A DNA stretch of 64,000 nt from Limnoperna fortunei (GCA_944474755.1 OX104117.1:37341222-37405221); one strand, 5' to 3'. Numbered from the stretch's first letter, positions 47,180-59,639 are shown. Translations and numbers: made by a program. The notes: a model not told the origin generated them from the letters alone.

Positions 47180-47660
47180 TTTTGGAAACAATCCTAAAAC
47201 AGGTCTTAGGACATAATTTAGACCTGACTTAGGACAGCCTTATGACGTGACTTAGATCTCACGCCGAAGGTATCCTAAGTTCATCCTAGTAAAGATGTGC
47301 AAATCTGTTTTAGAAACCGAATTTATTCATGTGTGATTAATTTAGAAATGTATAAAGGCAACAAAATTTCGATGTGCTGCACATAAAATATGTAGATCAA
47401 TGTTTTATAAACACGTACCAATAAATATAATTATATGTATTGTATGTTAAATAAATTGTTACAAATTAAAACATCAAATGTCTCTGATATGTGTAGTTTT
47501 AAAAATTAAAACAAATTAAAAATTATGGTCATCCTAAGATGTCCTAAAGTTAGGATAAAAATTAGGAAATGTCATGAATCCTAGATATAAATTGTGCCAT
47601 CTTCGGTAATACGACTTGGGACAAAGATGGTCTTAGGACATGTCTTAGTCCTAACATGGC
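47180..47660 (+). mobile_element. CCTAAGAC-rich non-autonomous element, copy 1
   Basis: The left part has CAGGTCTTAGGACATAATTT, GACTTAGGACAGCCTTATGA and CACGCCGAAGGTATCCTAAG. The right part has CATCCTAAGATGTCCTAAAG, ATCTTCGGTAATACGACTTG and GGTCTTAGGACATGTCTTAG. The two ends are roughly inverted copies of each other (short CCTAAGAC/GTCTTAGG motifs and CGAAGA/TCTTCG). No ORF. Copy 3 (59640-60440) has the same layout in the opposite direction. Confidence 0.65.
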
Positions 47661-47679
47661 GGCGGAGTGGCCCCTGTTT

Positions 47680-49390
47680 AAATATAATTTCCTAAGACTT
47701 GTCTTAAATCATATCATCTTAGAAACATGTCGGAACACAACAAAGCTGTCTTAGGACCATCCTAGTAAAAGTGGTCTAACGACCATCCTAAATATGGTAT
47801 ATTATTATCTACATTGTATATTTAGGTGACATCAGTAAATGCATATTAATTTTTATCATTAACCCTAACATTTTTAAATAACCCCTACATTTTTACATTA
47901 CCATTAACCCCTACATTTTACATTTACCATTTTACTTACAATTCTACATTTACCATAACCCTACATGTTTACATTTACCATTAACACCTACATTTTTACA
48001 TTTGCCATTAACCCCTACATTTTTACATTTGTCATCAACCCTTAAATTTTTCATTTGCCATTAACCCCTACATTTTTACATTTACCATTAATCCCTACAT
48101 TTTTGCATTTAATATTAACCCTTATATTTGTACATTTACTAATAACCCCTACATTTTTACATTTACCATTAATCCCTACATTTTTACATTTACCATTAAC
48201 CCTTATATTTGTATATTTACTACTAACCCCTACATTTTTACATTTACCATTAACCCCTACATTTTTACATTTACCGTTAACCCCTACATTTTTACATTTA
48301 CCATTAACCCCTACATTTTTACATTTACCATTAACCCCTACATTTTTACATTTACCATTAACACCTACATTTTTACATTTACTATTAACCCTTACATTTT
48401 TACATTTACCATTAACACCTACATTTTTACATTTACTATTAACCCTTACATTTTTACATTTACCATTAACACCTACATTTTAAAATTTACCATTAACCAT
48501 TAATCTTTACATTTTTATATTTACCATTAACACCTAAATTTTTACATTTACCATTAACACTTACATTTTTACATTTACCATTAACACTTACATTTTTACA
48601 ATTACCATTAACCCTTACATTTTTACATTTACCATTAATCCATACATTTTACATTTACTATTAATCCATACATTTTCACATTTACTATTAACCACTACAT
48701 ATTTATAATTAATTCTCTACATTTTTAAAGATTCGATGTTAAACAATTAGTGATAATGAGCTTGTTATAAATAACAATTTAATATTATGAACTTTGATCT
48801 CAAACGGAAAAAATGTAAACAAAATATATAGTTCTTTACTCGGTCAATCTACATGCAAATAAGCTGTCACGCAAGTTAATTATAAATAGATAAAACGTGC
48901 AGTGTAAAGTATCATTTCAATTGGTATAAATACAGTTACGTTTACACAAACACCAATGAGACGAACGAAGTCCTAACTTTTTCGATTTTGTTATTAAGTT
49001 TAGGCTTTTGTGTGGTTTGTGTTCTTAAATAATAATTAATTTATTAATAACTAATAATTAGTTAATTAATTTTTATTTCATCTTTTAAATAGTTGTCATT
49101 AGAGTTTTCCACGACATAAACAATTTAAATGGTTTATTTCATTTGTTTTTTGTTTTTTTTCTGTTTTTCTCAATTTTCGCCGCCACATTTGTTTACACAG
49201 TATTATGTCTCAACTGTGCGTATTATGTTCTAAGTAATCAAATCTGTTTCCTATGTTAAGGATAAAAATTCGAACATGTCCTAACTTTTGAGTTGTTCGA
49301 CGAACCGACTTAGTACAACGATTTGTACTAAGACCATCATAATAAGATACCAAAATGTCTTGTCCTAAGAAAGAGTCATTTAACTGGCCC
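47680..49390 (+). mobile_element. CCTAAGAC-rich element, copy 2, carrying a minisatellite
   Basis: The left end (47685-47800) has TTTCCTAAGACTTGTCTTAA and GCTGTCTTAGGACCATCCTAG. The right end (49255-49390) has AAGGATAAAAATTCGAACATG, GTACTAAGACCATCAT and GTCTTGTCCTAAGAAAGAG. Between them lies the 27-bp minisatellite and AT-rich DNA. TGGCCCCT occurs just outside both ends (47668-47675 and near 49385), possibly part of the ends or of a target duplication. Confidence 0.5.
47858..48725 (+). repeat. 27-bp minisatellite (CCATTAACCCCTACATTTTTACATTTA)n
   Basis: About 32 copies of a 27-bp unit, TTAACCCCTACATTTTTACA plus TTTACCA. It degrades toward both ends; variants include CCCTTATATTTGTACATTTA. Because 27 is a multiple of 3, it produces a spurious 142-codon open frame of repeated PLTPTFLHL. 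Confidence 0.97.
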
Positions 49391-49399
49391 CTATTGTTT

Positions 49400-50795
49400 G
49401 CCTATAAAATAGTTATTAAATATTTAAACATGTGTAATTGTAACTACAGCAGAATTATTCGCGGGTTTCCGGGTGAATACGAAGACTTTATTGTCATAAA
49501 TTATTAAATCAGACTTACAATATAATGTATATTATTAATATTTGTTTAAGTGGGAATTACGCATTAGACTTGCATTGCAACAACAAATTACTTTATTTTA
49601 TTTGTGGGCGACAACGCCAACATTCCCAAGAGAAAATATAACGTGAATGAATTTATGTAACTAGTTTTTAATTACGAAATGTACTAATTATTGTATACTT
49701 TGAAATGTTTTATTTTAGTAACAAAGTTCGGTCATTTTTTATTACTGTAACTTTGTAACTTTCAACAGCAAAGGCTTATAATTATTGTGCTACATCTATT
49801 CGCACTTTTTTACATTAAAGGAGTATTAATTTTCTATGTATCATCAAAGATTGAAAAGAACCTCTTAATTTTATATTACACTTGTCTCAGGACAAAAACA
49901 TACATCTGTAGAATCAGCAGACACTGTGTATAAATTTGATAATTATTGCTTTAATCTTTATATCAAGTATCATAATGAGTTTATTAATTGATCAAAGTTT
50001 GATGTTCGTTATTACTCGAAGAAAATTAAATCTTCTTGTTAGCTTACTAAAATATATAGTAAGAAAATTAAACGCTCTGGGGTATGGTGCCTCGTTTTAT
50101 TTGAAATAAATACTTCAAGTTCCACTTCAAACACATCAACACTTGTCACGCGAGAGAACGGCGATCTGGTCGGCGACATGTTCACGCATGTACCCAACAC
50201 ATTTCGTCTTTGAAGTATAACTCCTGAGAAACCACTTGAGTGATTTTATATTGCATATTACCTACATTCGCGATTACATCACATTACAAAATATTTCAAA
50301 GGTTCTAAATTTGAAAATCTAAGGATTAAATTTAACGATGAAATGTATCATTGGATATATTTTTTAATATTTGTTGATGACGGTATCAGATATGAAATTC
50401 CGTGATTTGTTAAGACGTTCCAAATTAGTAACTGTCTTCTGCCATAAGTACTTGTCTTCGGCGTTATTATTATTGCGTACTTCGTTCATCTCTCACAGTA
50501 ATCTTTATCAACATATATTTTCTAGAATAACGGGAACGAAGTACAAATACATTATCCTGTGCGTCACCGATTCAACTGCTATTGTTTTACGCGATTCAAA
50601 TAACGTACATGATGGATACAGCATAGTATTTATTTATATTTCGGAAAATGTATCCTCCACATTCTTTGCAGTTGTATTATATTTTATGATTTGCATATTT
50701 TAACAGTCAATATGTCATTAGTTTAAAAAAAATATTTGAAAGTTTGCATATTTAAAATTATGCTATATGATAACTCTTAAAATTTACATTTGCAT
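49400..50795. other. Intergenic; 110-codon open frame of unknown status
   Basis: An open frame at 50371-50703 (+) starts MLMTVSDMKFRDLLRRSKLV and ends hydrophobic (STFFAVVLYFMICIF). It is long for such AT-rich DNA but matches nothing I know and has no splice or promoter support. Confidence 0.3.
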
Positions 50796-50799
50796 AGCA

Positions 50800-50955
50800 A
50801 GTTGCGTTCGACTACGTGCGAGGTATACCCGACTCCAACCTTAATTGACAAGGTTTGTTAGTCTTTCTGCAAAAGGTCGTGGATATCAGGGGATGCTCTG
50901 TCTTTCTCTCGCATGATAGAAAACTGAACGCTATTATATGATTGAAACTTGGTTA
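50800..50955 (+). mobile_element. SINE family 1, diverged 3' part
   Basis: ACCCGACTCCAACCTTAATT, GACAAGGTTTGTTAGTCTTT and GAAAACTGAACGCTATTATA match the body of the family. The tRNA-like head is gone. Confidence 0.65.
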
Positions 50956-50959
50956 ACAT

Positions 50960-52525
50960 GGCTTAAAATCCCACTTTGACATTACATAATTGCATCGTTG
51001 CTTTTCCATAGAGGATTTTATTTTTTACTTTAATATTTAAATTTTTGTGAAAGTGTTTATTACACATATTTTTATAAATGTACTTATTTAAAAAAAAAAT
51101 TAATTCTAAAATCCCAAAGTTAGAAATAATTGAAAAGTGAAAACTATTCGAGTAAGTATTGTAATTGATGTCAGACATATTAAAAGTAAATAAAAAGTCA
51201 ATTATAAATATTCGTAAACATTTCTCCTTAATTTTTTTCAGCTTTCCGGTGAAAGAATATATAAATTGTGTAATATATCAATTCCAACCACAATTTCAAC
51301 CAAAGCACTCAATCCATACTGACAACAAATAGAGATATCCACACTTTATCAGTAATACTAAGTGCCACTATTTCTACCCTTATATATGGACATTTGGAGG
51401 TATCTACAGTATATGATCATGACTTTTTTCTTATACATTTAAAAATTCTCTCATTAACCCTAGTGTAATGTAAATATATCTAGAATTTTTTCTATGCATA
51501 TTTTTGATATAATGTGACTGATTTATTGCGACAAGCCTAATGGGTTCACCGTTTCTTTAGTCAAAGAGCACTTCTACACTGACTGTATCATTTTCGGCAT
51601 CGATGTTTCTGGTTTGCAAAACAGACGATAGCTCATTTAGATATTCAATATACAAATTAATCCTGATTTGTTTAGCTAGAAGAAAACTAAATGCCATGAC
51701 GGTAATCTCTTTTGGAATTGTTTACAGTCGTTTGGTCGTCAATCGGTTATTTAGATGATAATTACAAATAGAATTGTATCATCCGCATTTACTGCCGTCA
51801 TTTTGTGCTAAACGAGACAATATGATTGGATTGAAAGACGCACAGTTACTGCAGTCATCCGGAAAATCGGGCAAATCCATTCCGCATTAAAATTCAAACA
51901 CAATTAATTCGGCTCAAAAGCCATTAATAACATTAGAAATCTGCCTGCATATATCATACAATTAATCATATAATAGAAGCTTATTTTGAGGTTTGGTAGA
52001 AAAGTTTTCTTGTTAACCTGAGATTTTGTATCAAATCCAGTCTTAGTGTCGATTGTTATTTTACCACCTTTCAATCCGCCGGAATTTACTGCACAGATCC
52101 TACTTGTTTGATAGAAGATTTCCGCATTAAACCCAAAGATCAAAAATACGATGTTAAAGGTTTATTAACGCAATATAATAATTAAGTCTTTTGACTTAAA
52201 TTTAATTTTTCAGATTTACGGAATCAATATGAGCTTATATCGTAATAAACATGAATTAATTATTATAAAATCCGAAGGTGCATAGATATATCTTAGGAGA
52301 TCTTTATGCTTTTCGTCCCGCCGTCTGTTTAGAGTATGAGAAAACCAGTGTCATGCCTGTTACTGGTTTCATATTTTAACTTGAGTATATTAATTCGATA
52401 TTTTCATGTTTTAATTTGAAGATTACAAAATACACATTATCTATTAATGTCATAGGTATCTACAGTATATGATCATTACTTTTTTCTTATACATTTAAAA
52501 ATTCTCTTATTAATCATGGTGAAGA
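50960..52525. other. Intergenic; no gene recognised
   Basis: AT-rich. A short block near 51400-51460 (GGTATCTACAGTATATGATCA then TTTTTTCTTATACATTTAAA) recurs near 52450-52510 as a direct repeat about 1.05 kb apart. Confidence 0.5.
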
Positions 52526-52529
52526 GTTT

Positions 52530-52636
52530 GATTTACCTCCTCTTAAATTGCAGGGTTTGTGTTTGGTTTATCTCCTCTTGAATTGCAAGGTTTGTGTTTG
52601 GTTTATCTCCTCTTGAATTGCTAGGATTGTGTTTGG
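52530..52636 (+). repeat. 35-bp minisatellite, left part (3 units)
   Basis: Units of TTTATCTCCTCTTGAATTGC plus AAGGTTTGTGTTTGG. Same repeat as 54839-57495, separated from it by the 2.2-kb insertion. Confidence 0.93.
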
Positions 52637-53102
52637 GAGGTCATTATCCTTTTGGATAGCCTGAGCAAAAGTAACCGAACGGGCGAGACATCAAAATTTT
52701 TTATTAAAAAAATCTTTCTTTCACTTAAAATTTCATATATGGGGCATTACACCTATAATGCTAAATTACAAAAAAATGGAGAGAAAAGTATACCTGTCCA
52801 CGGACTTTTTTCGGGAAAATTACCTTGAAGTTTAAGAATGGTTTTTCTACTTTCATTTCAGTGTTGTGGTCACATTGTACCACATTACACACTTTAGGAA
52901 GTGCTTCCACTGTACAGACATTGACTGGAAAAAAATATATTCTTGTTCTACAGTAATGCCATACCTTTCAAAATATCCAACTCTTAAGCAATAGCAGTTA
53001 TAAGCAAAAGCAGAAACAAAAGAGAAAATTGGGACTATTTTTTCATCCTGCCATCTTTTGACATGCACCGGAAATTCATTACATGAATAGGATAATGACC
53101 CC
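52637..53102 (+). repeat. 466-bp direct repeat, copy 1
   Basis: Starts GAGGTCATTATCCTTTTGGA and ends CATGAATAGGATAATGACCCC (last 20: ATGAATAGGATAATGACCCC). See the composite insertion. Confidence 0.95.
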
Positions 53103-54372
53103 TTTAAGCAAAGCCAACAGTTCCGGATTTCCACCAAAATTTTTTTTAATGTTATTTAATGATTCTGTAAATAAAATAAGCATGCAGTTTGAATATATTG
53201 CTACTCAAATAAAAATTATGACAGTTTCCAAAGATGTGGTGAATCCTTGTTTTAGCAATTTTTAACTGATAAGGACAGTAAGGGTATAATTTTTTTCTTC
53301 TGTTCAACAATTTTGGCACAACAGTCAAAATATCACCTTTTTATGACAGTACAGGTGTAATAGTTACCAAATTAGCAGAAAAACATCTGATAAAAGCAAC
53401 TTTTTATCAAGTGAGAGCTCATTTGAATATAGGGGGGGGGGGGGTTGAAAACAGTCGATTCTGTTGCTATGACGGTATGATATAAAAATTAACATTTTTC
53501 CTCACAAAAGAAAAAAACTAACTAAAAAAGCTTTTCTTAGCTGTAATGAGTGTATAAATGAACTTATTAAGTAGAAATACACCACAATGGAATTCAGGTT
53601 GAGAAGCAGAGGTCTCTTTTCTGTAGCTTAAACTTTAATAAAACTATGCACAAAGTAGAGTTATGACTAGTTTTAAGAAAACTGACATATAATTTTTATA
53701 CAAAAAGACTCATTGGCATCTTTTCAGTCCTTTTTGCATCCCAAGTCACTGAAAAAGTAGAAAACATAGCAACTGACTAGACTGATTGGTTCAAAGTACC
53801 CAAAAGCATACTAGATTCACAGACTTTACATTAAAACGGCACATTGCAAATGATGCCTACCCATGCCAAATAATTACCTAGAGGTCAGAGGAATGAATAA
53901 ACACTACATATTGATTAAAATACTGCTGTATAACCTTCTTTTAAGAAACAAAATGAATACATTTAATCTTTAGTTACAATCTTCAAGGTATGATACATGT
54001 TTTTGTCTAGCAATAAGTGCTGGTACATGAAATAGGATCATGGTTTACCTTTATTTAATCAATGTTTGGTCTGAAAGGTATTATTTAATACCAATAATAC
54101 ATTTTTATTTCATGTCACCTTGGATTCTACCTTACTGTACTCTATAGAATTGTTAACAGTGTGCTTTTTGCAAAAATAATAACTTTTTATTACACCATAG
54201 GCCAAAAAGTCAAATTTTACTTCAGATAATGAAACAGACTATAACTATAAAACCTGAAGATATATTTTGCAGAAAAGATGTTTTTCTATAATGAGTTGTG
54301 GTACCCTTTCATAAAAAGTACCTGACAAGTGGGATTTGTGTATTTGACCAATTTGTAAATTTAGCTCTTACA

Positions 54373-54838
54373 GAGGTCATTATCCTTTTGGATAGCCTGA
54401 GCAAAAGTAACCGAACGGGCGAGACATCAAAATTTTTTATTAAAAAAATCTTTCTTTCACTTAAAATTTCATATATGGGGCATTACACCTATAATGCTAA
54501 ATTACAAAAAAATGGAGAGAAAAGTATACCTGTCCACGGACTTTTTTCGGGAAAATTACCTTGAAGTTTAAGAATGGTTTTTCTACTTTCATTTCAGTGT
54601 TGTGGTCACATTGTACCACATTACACACTTTAGGAAGTGCTTCCACTGTACAGACATTGACTGGAAAAAAATATATTCTTGTTCTACAGTAATGCCATAC
54701 CTTTCAAAATATCCAACTCTTAAGCAATAGCAGTTATAAGCAAAAGCAGAAACAAAAGAGAAAATTGGGACTATTTTTTCATCCTGCCATCTTTTGACAT
54801 GCACCGGAAATTCATTACATGAATAGGATAATGACCCC
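54373..54838 (+). repeat. 466-bp direct repeat, copy 2
   Basis: The same length as copy 1, with no difference seen by eye. It is directly followed by the 35-bp minisatellite. Confidence 0.95.
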
Positions 54839-57495
54839 TTGGTTTATCTCCTCGTTAATTGTGAGGTTTGTGTTTGGTTTATCTCCTCTTTAATTGTGAT
54901 GATTGTGTTTGGTTTATCTCCTCGTTAATTGTGAGAATTGTGTTTGGTTTATCTCCTCGTTAATTGTGAGGTTTGTGTTTGGTTTATCTCCTCTTGAATT
55001 CCAAGGTTTGTGTTTTGTTTATCTCCTCTTGAATTCCAAGGTTTGTGTTTTGTTTATCTCCTCTTGAATTGTGAGGTTTGTGTTTGGTTTATCTCCTCTT
55101 GAATTGTGAGGTTTGTGTTTGGTTTATCTCTTCTTGAATTGAAAGGTTTTATGTTTGTTTTATCTCCTCTTGAATTGTGAGATTTGTTTTTGGGTTCTCC
55201 TCGTTTGAATTGTGAGGTTTGCGTTTAGTTTATCTATTTGAATTTTGAGGTTTGTATTTGACTTATCTCCTCTTGAATTGTGAGGTTTGTGTTTGATTTA
55301 TCTCCTCTTGAATTATGCGGTTTGTGTTAAGTTTATCTCCTCTTGAATTGTGAGTTTTTGTTTAGTTTATCTCCTCTTGAATTGTGAGGTTTGTGTTTGG
55401 TTTATATCCTTTTTAATTGCAAGGTTTGTGTTTGGTTTATCTCCTCTTGAACTGTGAGTTTTTGTTTAGTTTATCTCCTTTTGAATTGTGATGTTTGTGT
55501 TAAGTTTATTTCCTGTTGAATTGTGAGTTTTTGTTAAGTTTATCTCCTCTTGAATTGTGAGGTTTGTGTTAAGTTTATGTCCTTTTTAATTGCAAGGTTT
55601 GTGTTTGGTTTATCTCCTCTTGAATTGCAAGGTTTGTGTTTGATTTTTCTCCTCTTGAATTGTGAGGTTTGTGTTTGGTTTATCTCCTCTTGAATTGCAA
55701 GGTTTGTGTTTGGCTTATCTCCTCTTGAATTGCAAGGTTTGTGTTTGGTTTATCTCCTCTTGAATTGTAAGGTTTGTGTTTGGTTTATCTCCTCTTGAAT
55801 TGCAAGGTCTGTGTTTGGTTTATCTCCTCTTGAATTGCAAGGTTTGTGATTGGTTTATTTCCTCTTGAATTGTGAGGTTTGTGTTTGGTTTATCTCCTCT
55901 TGAATTGCAAGGTTTGTGTTTGGTTTATCTCCTCTTGAATTGTGAGGTTTGTGTTTGGTTTATCTCTTCTTGAATTGAAAGGTTTTATGTTTGTTTTATC
56001 TCCTCTTGAATTGTGAGATTTGTTTTTGGGGTTCTCCTCGTTTGAATTGTGAGGTTTGCGTTTAGTTTATCTATTTGAATTTTGAGGTTTGTATTTGACT
56101 TATCTCCTCTTGAATTGTGAGGTTTGTGTTTGATTTATCTCCTCTTGAATTATGCGGTTTGTGTTAAGTTTATCTCCTCTTGAATTGTGAGTTTTTGTTT
56201 AGTTTATCTCCTCTTGAATTGTGAGGTTTGTGTTTGGTTTATATCCTTTTTAATTGCAAGGTTTGTGTTTGGTTTATCTCCTCTTGAGCTGTGAGTTTTT
56301 GTTTAGTTTATCTCCTTTTGAATTGTGATGTTTGTGTTAAGTTTATCTCCTGTTGAATTGTGAGTTTTTGTTAAGTTTATCTCCTCTTGAATTGTGATGT
56401 TTGTGTTAAGTTTATCTCCTGTTGAATTGTGAGTTTTTGTTAAGTTTATCTCCTCTTGAATTGCAAGGTTTGTGTTTGATTTTTCTCCTCTTGAATTGTG
56501 AGGTTTGTGTTTGGTTTATCTCCTCTTGAATTGCAAGGTTTGTGTTTGGTTTATCTCCTCTTGCATTGCAAGGTTTGTGTTTGGTTTATCTCCTCTTGAA
56601 TTGTAAGGTTTGTGTTTGGTTTATCTCCTCTTGAATTGCAAGGTCTGTGTTTGGTTTATCTCCTCTTGAATTGCAAGGTTTGTGATTGGTTTATTTCCTC
56701 TTGAATTGTGAGGTTTGTGTTTGGTTTATCTCCTCTTGAATTGCAAGGTTTATGTTTGGTTTATCTCTTCTTGAATTGTAAGGTTTGTGTTTGGTTTATC
56801 TCTTTGAGTTGTGAGGTTTGTGTTTGACTTATCTCCTCTTTAATTGTAAGGTTTGTGTTTGATTGATCTCCTCTTGAATTATGCGGTTTGTGTTAAGTTT
56901 ATCTCCTCTTGAATTGTGAGTTTTTGTTTAGTTTATCTCCTCTTGAACTGCAAGGTTTGTGTTTAGTTTATCTCCTCTTTAATTGCAAGGTTTGTGTTTG
57001 GTTTATCTCCTCTTGAATTGTGAGTTTTTGTTTAGTTTATCTCCTCTTGAATTGTGAGTTTTTGTTTAGTTAATCTCCTCTTGAATTGGGGGTTTGTGTT
57101 AAGTTTATGTCCTCTTGAATTGTGAGTTTTTGTTTAGTTTATCTCCTCTTGAATTGTGAGGTTTGTGTTTGGTTTATCTCCTTTTTAATTGCAAGGTTTG
57201 TGTTTGGTTTATCTCTTTGAGTTGTAAGGTTTGTGTTTGGTTTATCTCTTCTTGAATTCCAAGGTTTGTGTTTGGTTTATCTCCGTTTTAATTGCAAGGT
57301 TTGTGTTTGGTTTATCTCTTTGAGTTGTAAGGTTTGTGTTTGACTTATCTCCTCTTGAATTCCAAGGTTTGTGTTTGGTTTATCTCCTCTTGAATTGCAA
57401 GGTTTGTGTTTGATTTATCTCTTCTTGAATTGCTAGGTTTGTGTTTGTTTTATCTCCTCTTTAATTGTAAATGTTTGTGTTTGGTTTATCTCTTC
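54839..57495 (+). repeat. 35-bp minisatellite array with higher-order repeat
   Basis: About 75 units of TTTATCTCCTCTTGAATTGT plus GAGGTTTGTGTTTGG. Variants are GCAAGG, CCAAGG, GAGTTTTTGTTTAG and short units such as TATCTCTTTGAGTTG. A higher-order period of 836 bp is visible: the rare unit GAAAGGTTTTATG begins at 55141 and again at 55977, and TGATTTTTCT at 55641 and 56477. Confidence 0.97.
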
Positions 57496-57499
57496 TTTC

Positions 57500-58140
57500 A
57501 ACATCAAACTACATTTAACGCTGATATGAGAGTAACGTTTTGCTCACTGTCTATAATTCGTATTTTGGGATTAAAATAAATGTTGTTATTTTACAACATG
57601 TCTTGTTTAAAACTTTAAAATTAAATTAGCCTGAATTAAACAGTCAACGGACGTCGGCCCGTCACAATAACCAAGCAATATAGTTGATAAATCGAAATCG
57701 GCGACCGTTCATTTCAGTAATTAACAGACCTTTTCATATTGTGAAACGAACAGTTTAATCTGTTTAAAACATGATTATATATTTATAAAAACGATCTTCT
57801 GAACATGGCAGCGTCAGAACGCTTTAATAAAGCTTGACAGCGTAATAAATATTATTTATGTATGTTCAGTGTTTTCTTAGTGTTGCGTGTGTGTGTTTTT
57901 CTTTTTCTTTTACGGCTTGGAAACAGTTTTATATGAGCTTTTGTTATCACCTGCTATCGCATTCGCATGTAACAGCGAATACAAAATATTCTCATTAGCC
58001 TTTCTCATTTTTGATAGACGAGTGGACAAAACAAATGTTTTGTTTTAAATCTTCTGTCACTTTCAGTAAACAACAAAGTGACCGTAACTTCAAAGATTCA
58101 GCCTTAAAGTGTCCATTATCGTTTGAATTAGTCGTTGAGT
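57500..58140. other. Unique sequence; no gene recognised
   Basis: Less repetitive than its surroundings, AT-rich, with short overlapping open frames on both strands around 58000-58230 that have no support. Confidence 0.5.
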
Positions 58141-58149
58141 TTTTTTTAA

Positions 58150-58232
58150 TTGTGTTAACGCCAGTTTCAGCAATGTTCATGCAGCTATGTGACAGCGGCC
58201 AGTCTTTATAAATGAAGGAAGCCGGGTGTATC
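58150..58232 (-). mobile_element. SINE family 1, 3' fragment
   Basis: The plus strand shows GTGTTAACGCCAGTTTCAGC, GTGACAGCGGCCAGTCTTTA and GGAAGCCGGGTGTATC, the complement of the family 3' half, diverged. Confidence 0.6.
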
Positions 58233-58575
58233 AAATAATAATAATTGCGATGTTAATAATCTTTTATCGTCGAAATTCCATTAAGGTATACCAATTCCGT
58301 CTAAGGCCATCTTCACAGTGGGAATATAAAAACCGCAGTATCAGCTTAAGACGACAAAAACAGTACTCTGGATTCAAAAAGTATACTGAACTTACAATTT
58401 AAAGCCGTTGTATTATTTTGATGGAGATTTCATTTTTAATAATAACCTTTCTATGAAAGTTTAAACTATAAAATTGATTAGTATTGTGGTAAATTAACAA
58501 TTTTAGTTATTCAAGTTAACTGTATCAGATAGCTGTATTTACATTGTCATTTGTCTTTTCAATTTTTTCTTGCAG

Positions 58576-58657
58576 ACACAATCTTGATAAACATCTCATT
58601 TGGGAGCATAAAGAATTTCCAGTATTAACACCAATGGGAATTCCATCTGAGAAATGA
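58576..58657 (+). CDS. Candidate terminal exon, possible C2H2 zinc-finger end
   Basis: After a strong acceptor (TCAATTTTTTCTTGCAG) the frame reads HNLDKHLIWEHKEFPVLTPM then GIPSEK and TGA, entered in phase 2. NLxKHxxxEH fits the helix and two histidines (H-x4-H) of a C2H2 finger whose cysteines would be in the preceding exon. I could not find that exon in the window. The gene is not identified. Confidence 0.4.
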
Positions 58658-58659
58658 TA

Positions 58660-59480
58660 GCTATCGTCGTGTGTCGCATTTCATTTGGAAGGGATTAATT
58701 AGCAATCTATTTAGCTAAATTAACTTATCAGCTTCATCATAATTTGAATCGAAGAAAAGGCGATACTATCAGAAGTGCTAGCAAACTGCCGTGATGATTA
58801 ACAGACAACTTTGTACGTAGCTGGTGGAACTCTTTTTCAGAATTATGATTTGTTTGTTTAATGCAAAAAATATACAACATGAATGCATGTAACATGTACA
58901 AGACTGCGTTATTATGTTTAAAAGCTAGAAACGTTAAAATTAAAATTTGGGTAATATGTTATTGTTCTATTTTAGATCTTTTCAATCTTTTTTTTTCGTA
59001 AAAAAAATACAAGACAATTAGTAACAAACACATTGGGATAGTCCTTTCAACTGGACTTTTTTGGGGGATGGGGGTATTCATAATAGAATTTAAGCTTTGA
59101 CTGACAATATTTAAAGAGGAGATAAATAAAACGCACAACTTGGTGAAACCAATAATCTCTTTTAAAGGACAAAATTACACATCGTCAAGCAAATAAAATA
59201 CATTACATAAATGTAAAGATAAAATATTGGCTTCGTACAGTTACATACAAATTATGTCGTGGGATTAACTGTTACTATATTACCTCTATTAAAGCTAAAA
59301 ATACAGAGAAAGCAGAACTAACAATACACAATGTACCAACGAACATCCAAAAACTACAATGTAAAGCACATATCATAACTTACAGACACAATAAATAGAT
59401 TTTGTAGGAATGAAGAAGTGAAATAGAGCCCAACTATTCTCCCGTTATCATTTAAGAATTTAATGCATTCATTGTCACAT
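58660..59480. other. Intergenic; no gene recognised
   Basis: AT-rich. It could be the 3' UTR of the candidate exon ending at 58657 or downstream of a minus-strand gene. No clear feature. Confidence 0.45.
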
Positions 59481-59488
59481 GAAAGCGT

Positions 59489-59571
59489 TCACCAAAGCAC
59501 ATTTTCAGGGATCGCATCCGCGATTCCTGATGAAAATGTACTCGGGTCAACGCGTTCATGCCTCAATGAAA
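59489..59571 (-). CDS. Candidate terminal exon, unidentified
   Basis: The minus strand, after an AG at 59573-59572, reads SLRHERVDPSTFSSGIADAI then PENVLW and TGA (59491-59489). It is locally GC-richer than its surroundings. It needs one base from a preceding exon. The acceptor's pyrimidine tract is weak. The overlapping plus-strand frame (59463-59693) is also open, so this is uncertain. Confidence 0.25.
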
Positions 59572-59639
59572 CTTTAAAAGAATGCATTCAATTATTATAT
59601 TTACATTTAATTTCATTTAAGAATATCCCGGGGTCTGGT

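Larger units (their letters stand above)
52637..54838. mobile_element. 2.2-kb composite insertion bounded by identical 466-bp direct repeats
   Basis: Copy 1 (52637-53102) and copy 2 (54373-54838) appear identical when read through. Each starts GAGGTCATTATCC and ends GGATAATGACCCC, so each has its own 13-bp terminal inverted repeat (12 of 13 matching). The 1270 bp between them has no recognised ORF. TTGG borders the whole unit on both sides (52633-52636 and 54839-54842), while the single copies have no matching flanks, so the unit probably inserted as one. A minus-strand open frame (94 codons at 52853-53137) spans copy 1 into the middle; its product is unknown. Confidence 0.75.

Noticed and set aside
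48055..48483. 142-codon open frame of repeated PLTPTFLHL
   Set aside because: It is only the 27-bp minisatellite read in a frame; the unit length is a multiple of three, so no stop arises. No start context, splice sites or variation pattern of a real protein.
50371..50703. 110-codon open frame as a gene
   Set aside because: Length alone does not support it in this composition; no motif, promoter or splice evidence.
52019..52092. Exon-like minus-strand stretch NSGGLKGGKITIDTKTGFDT
   Set aside because: It has a possible acceptor and a GTTAAC donor, but no partner exon and no recognised family; too weak to list.
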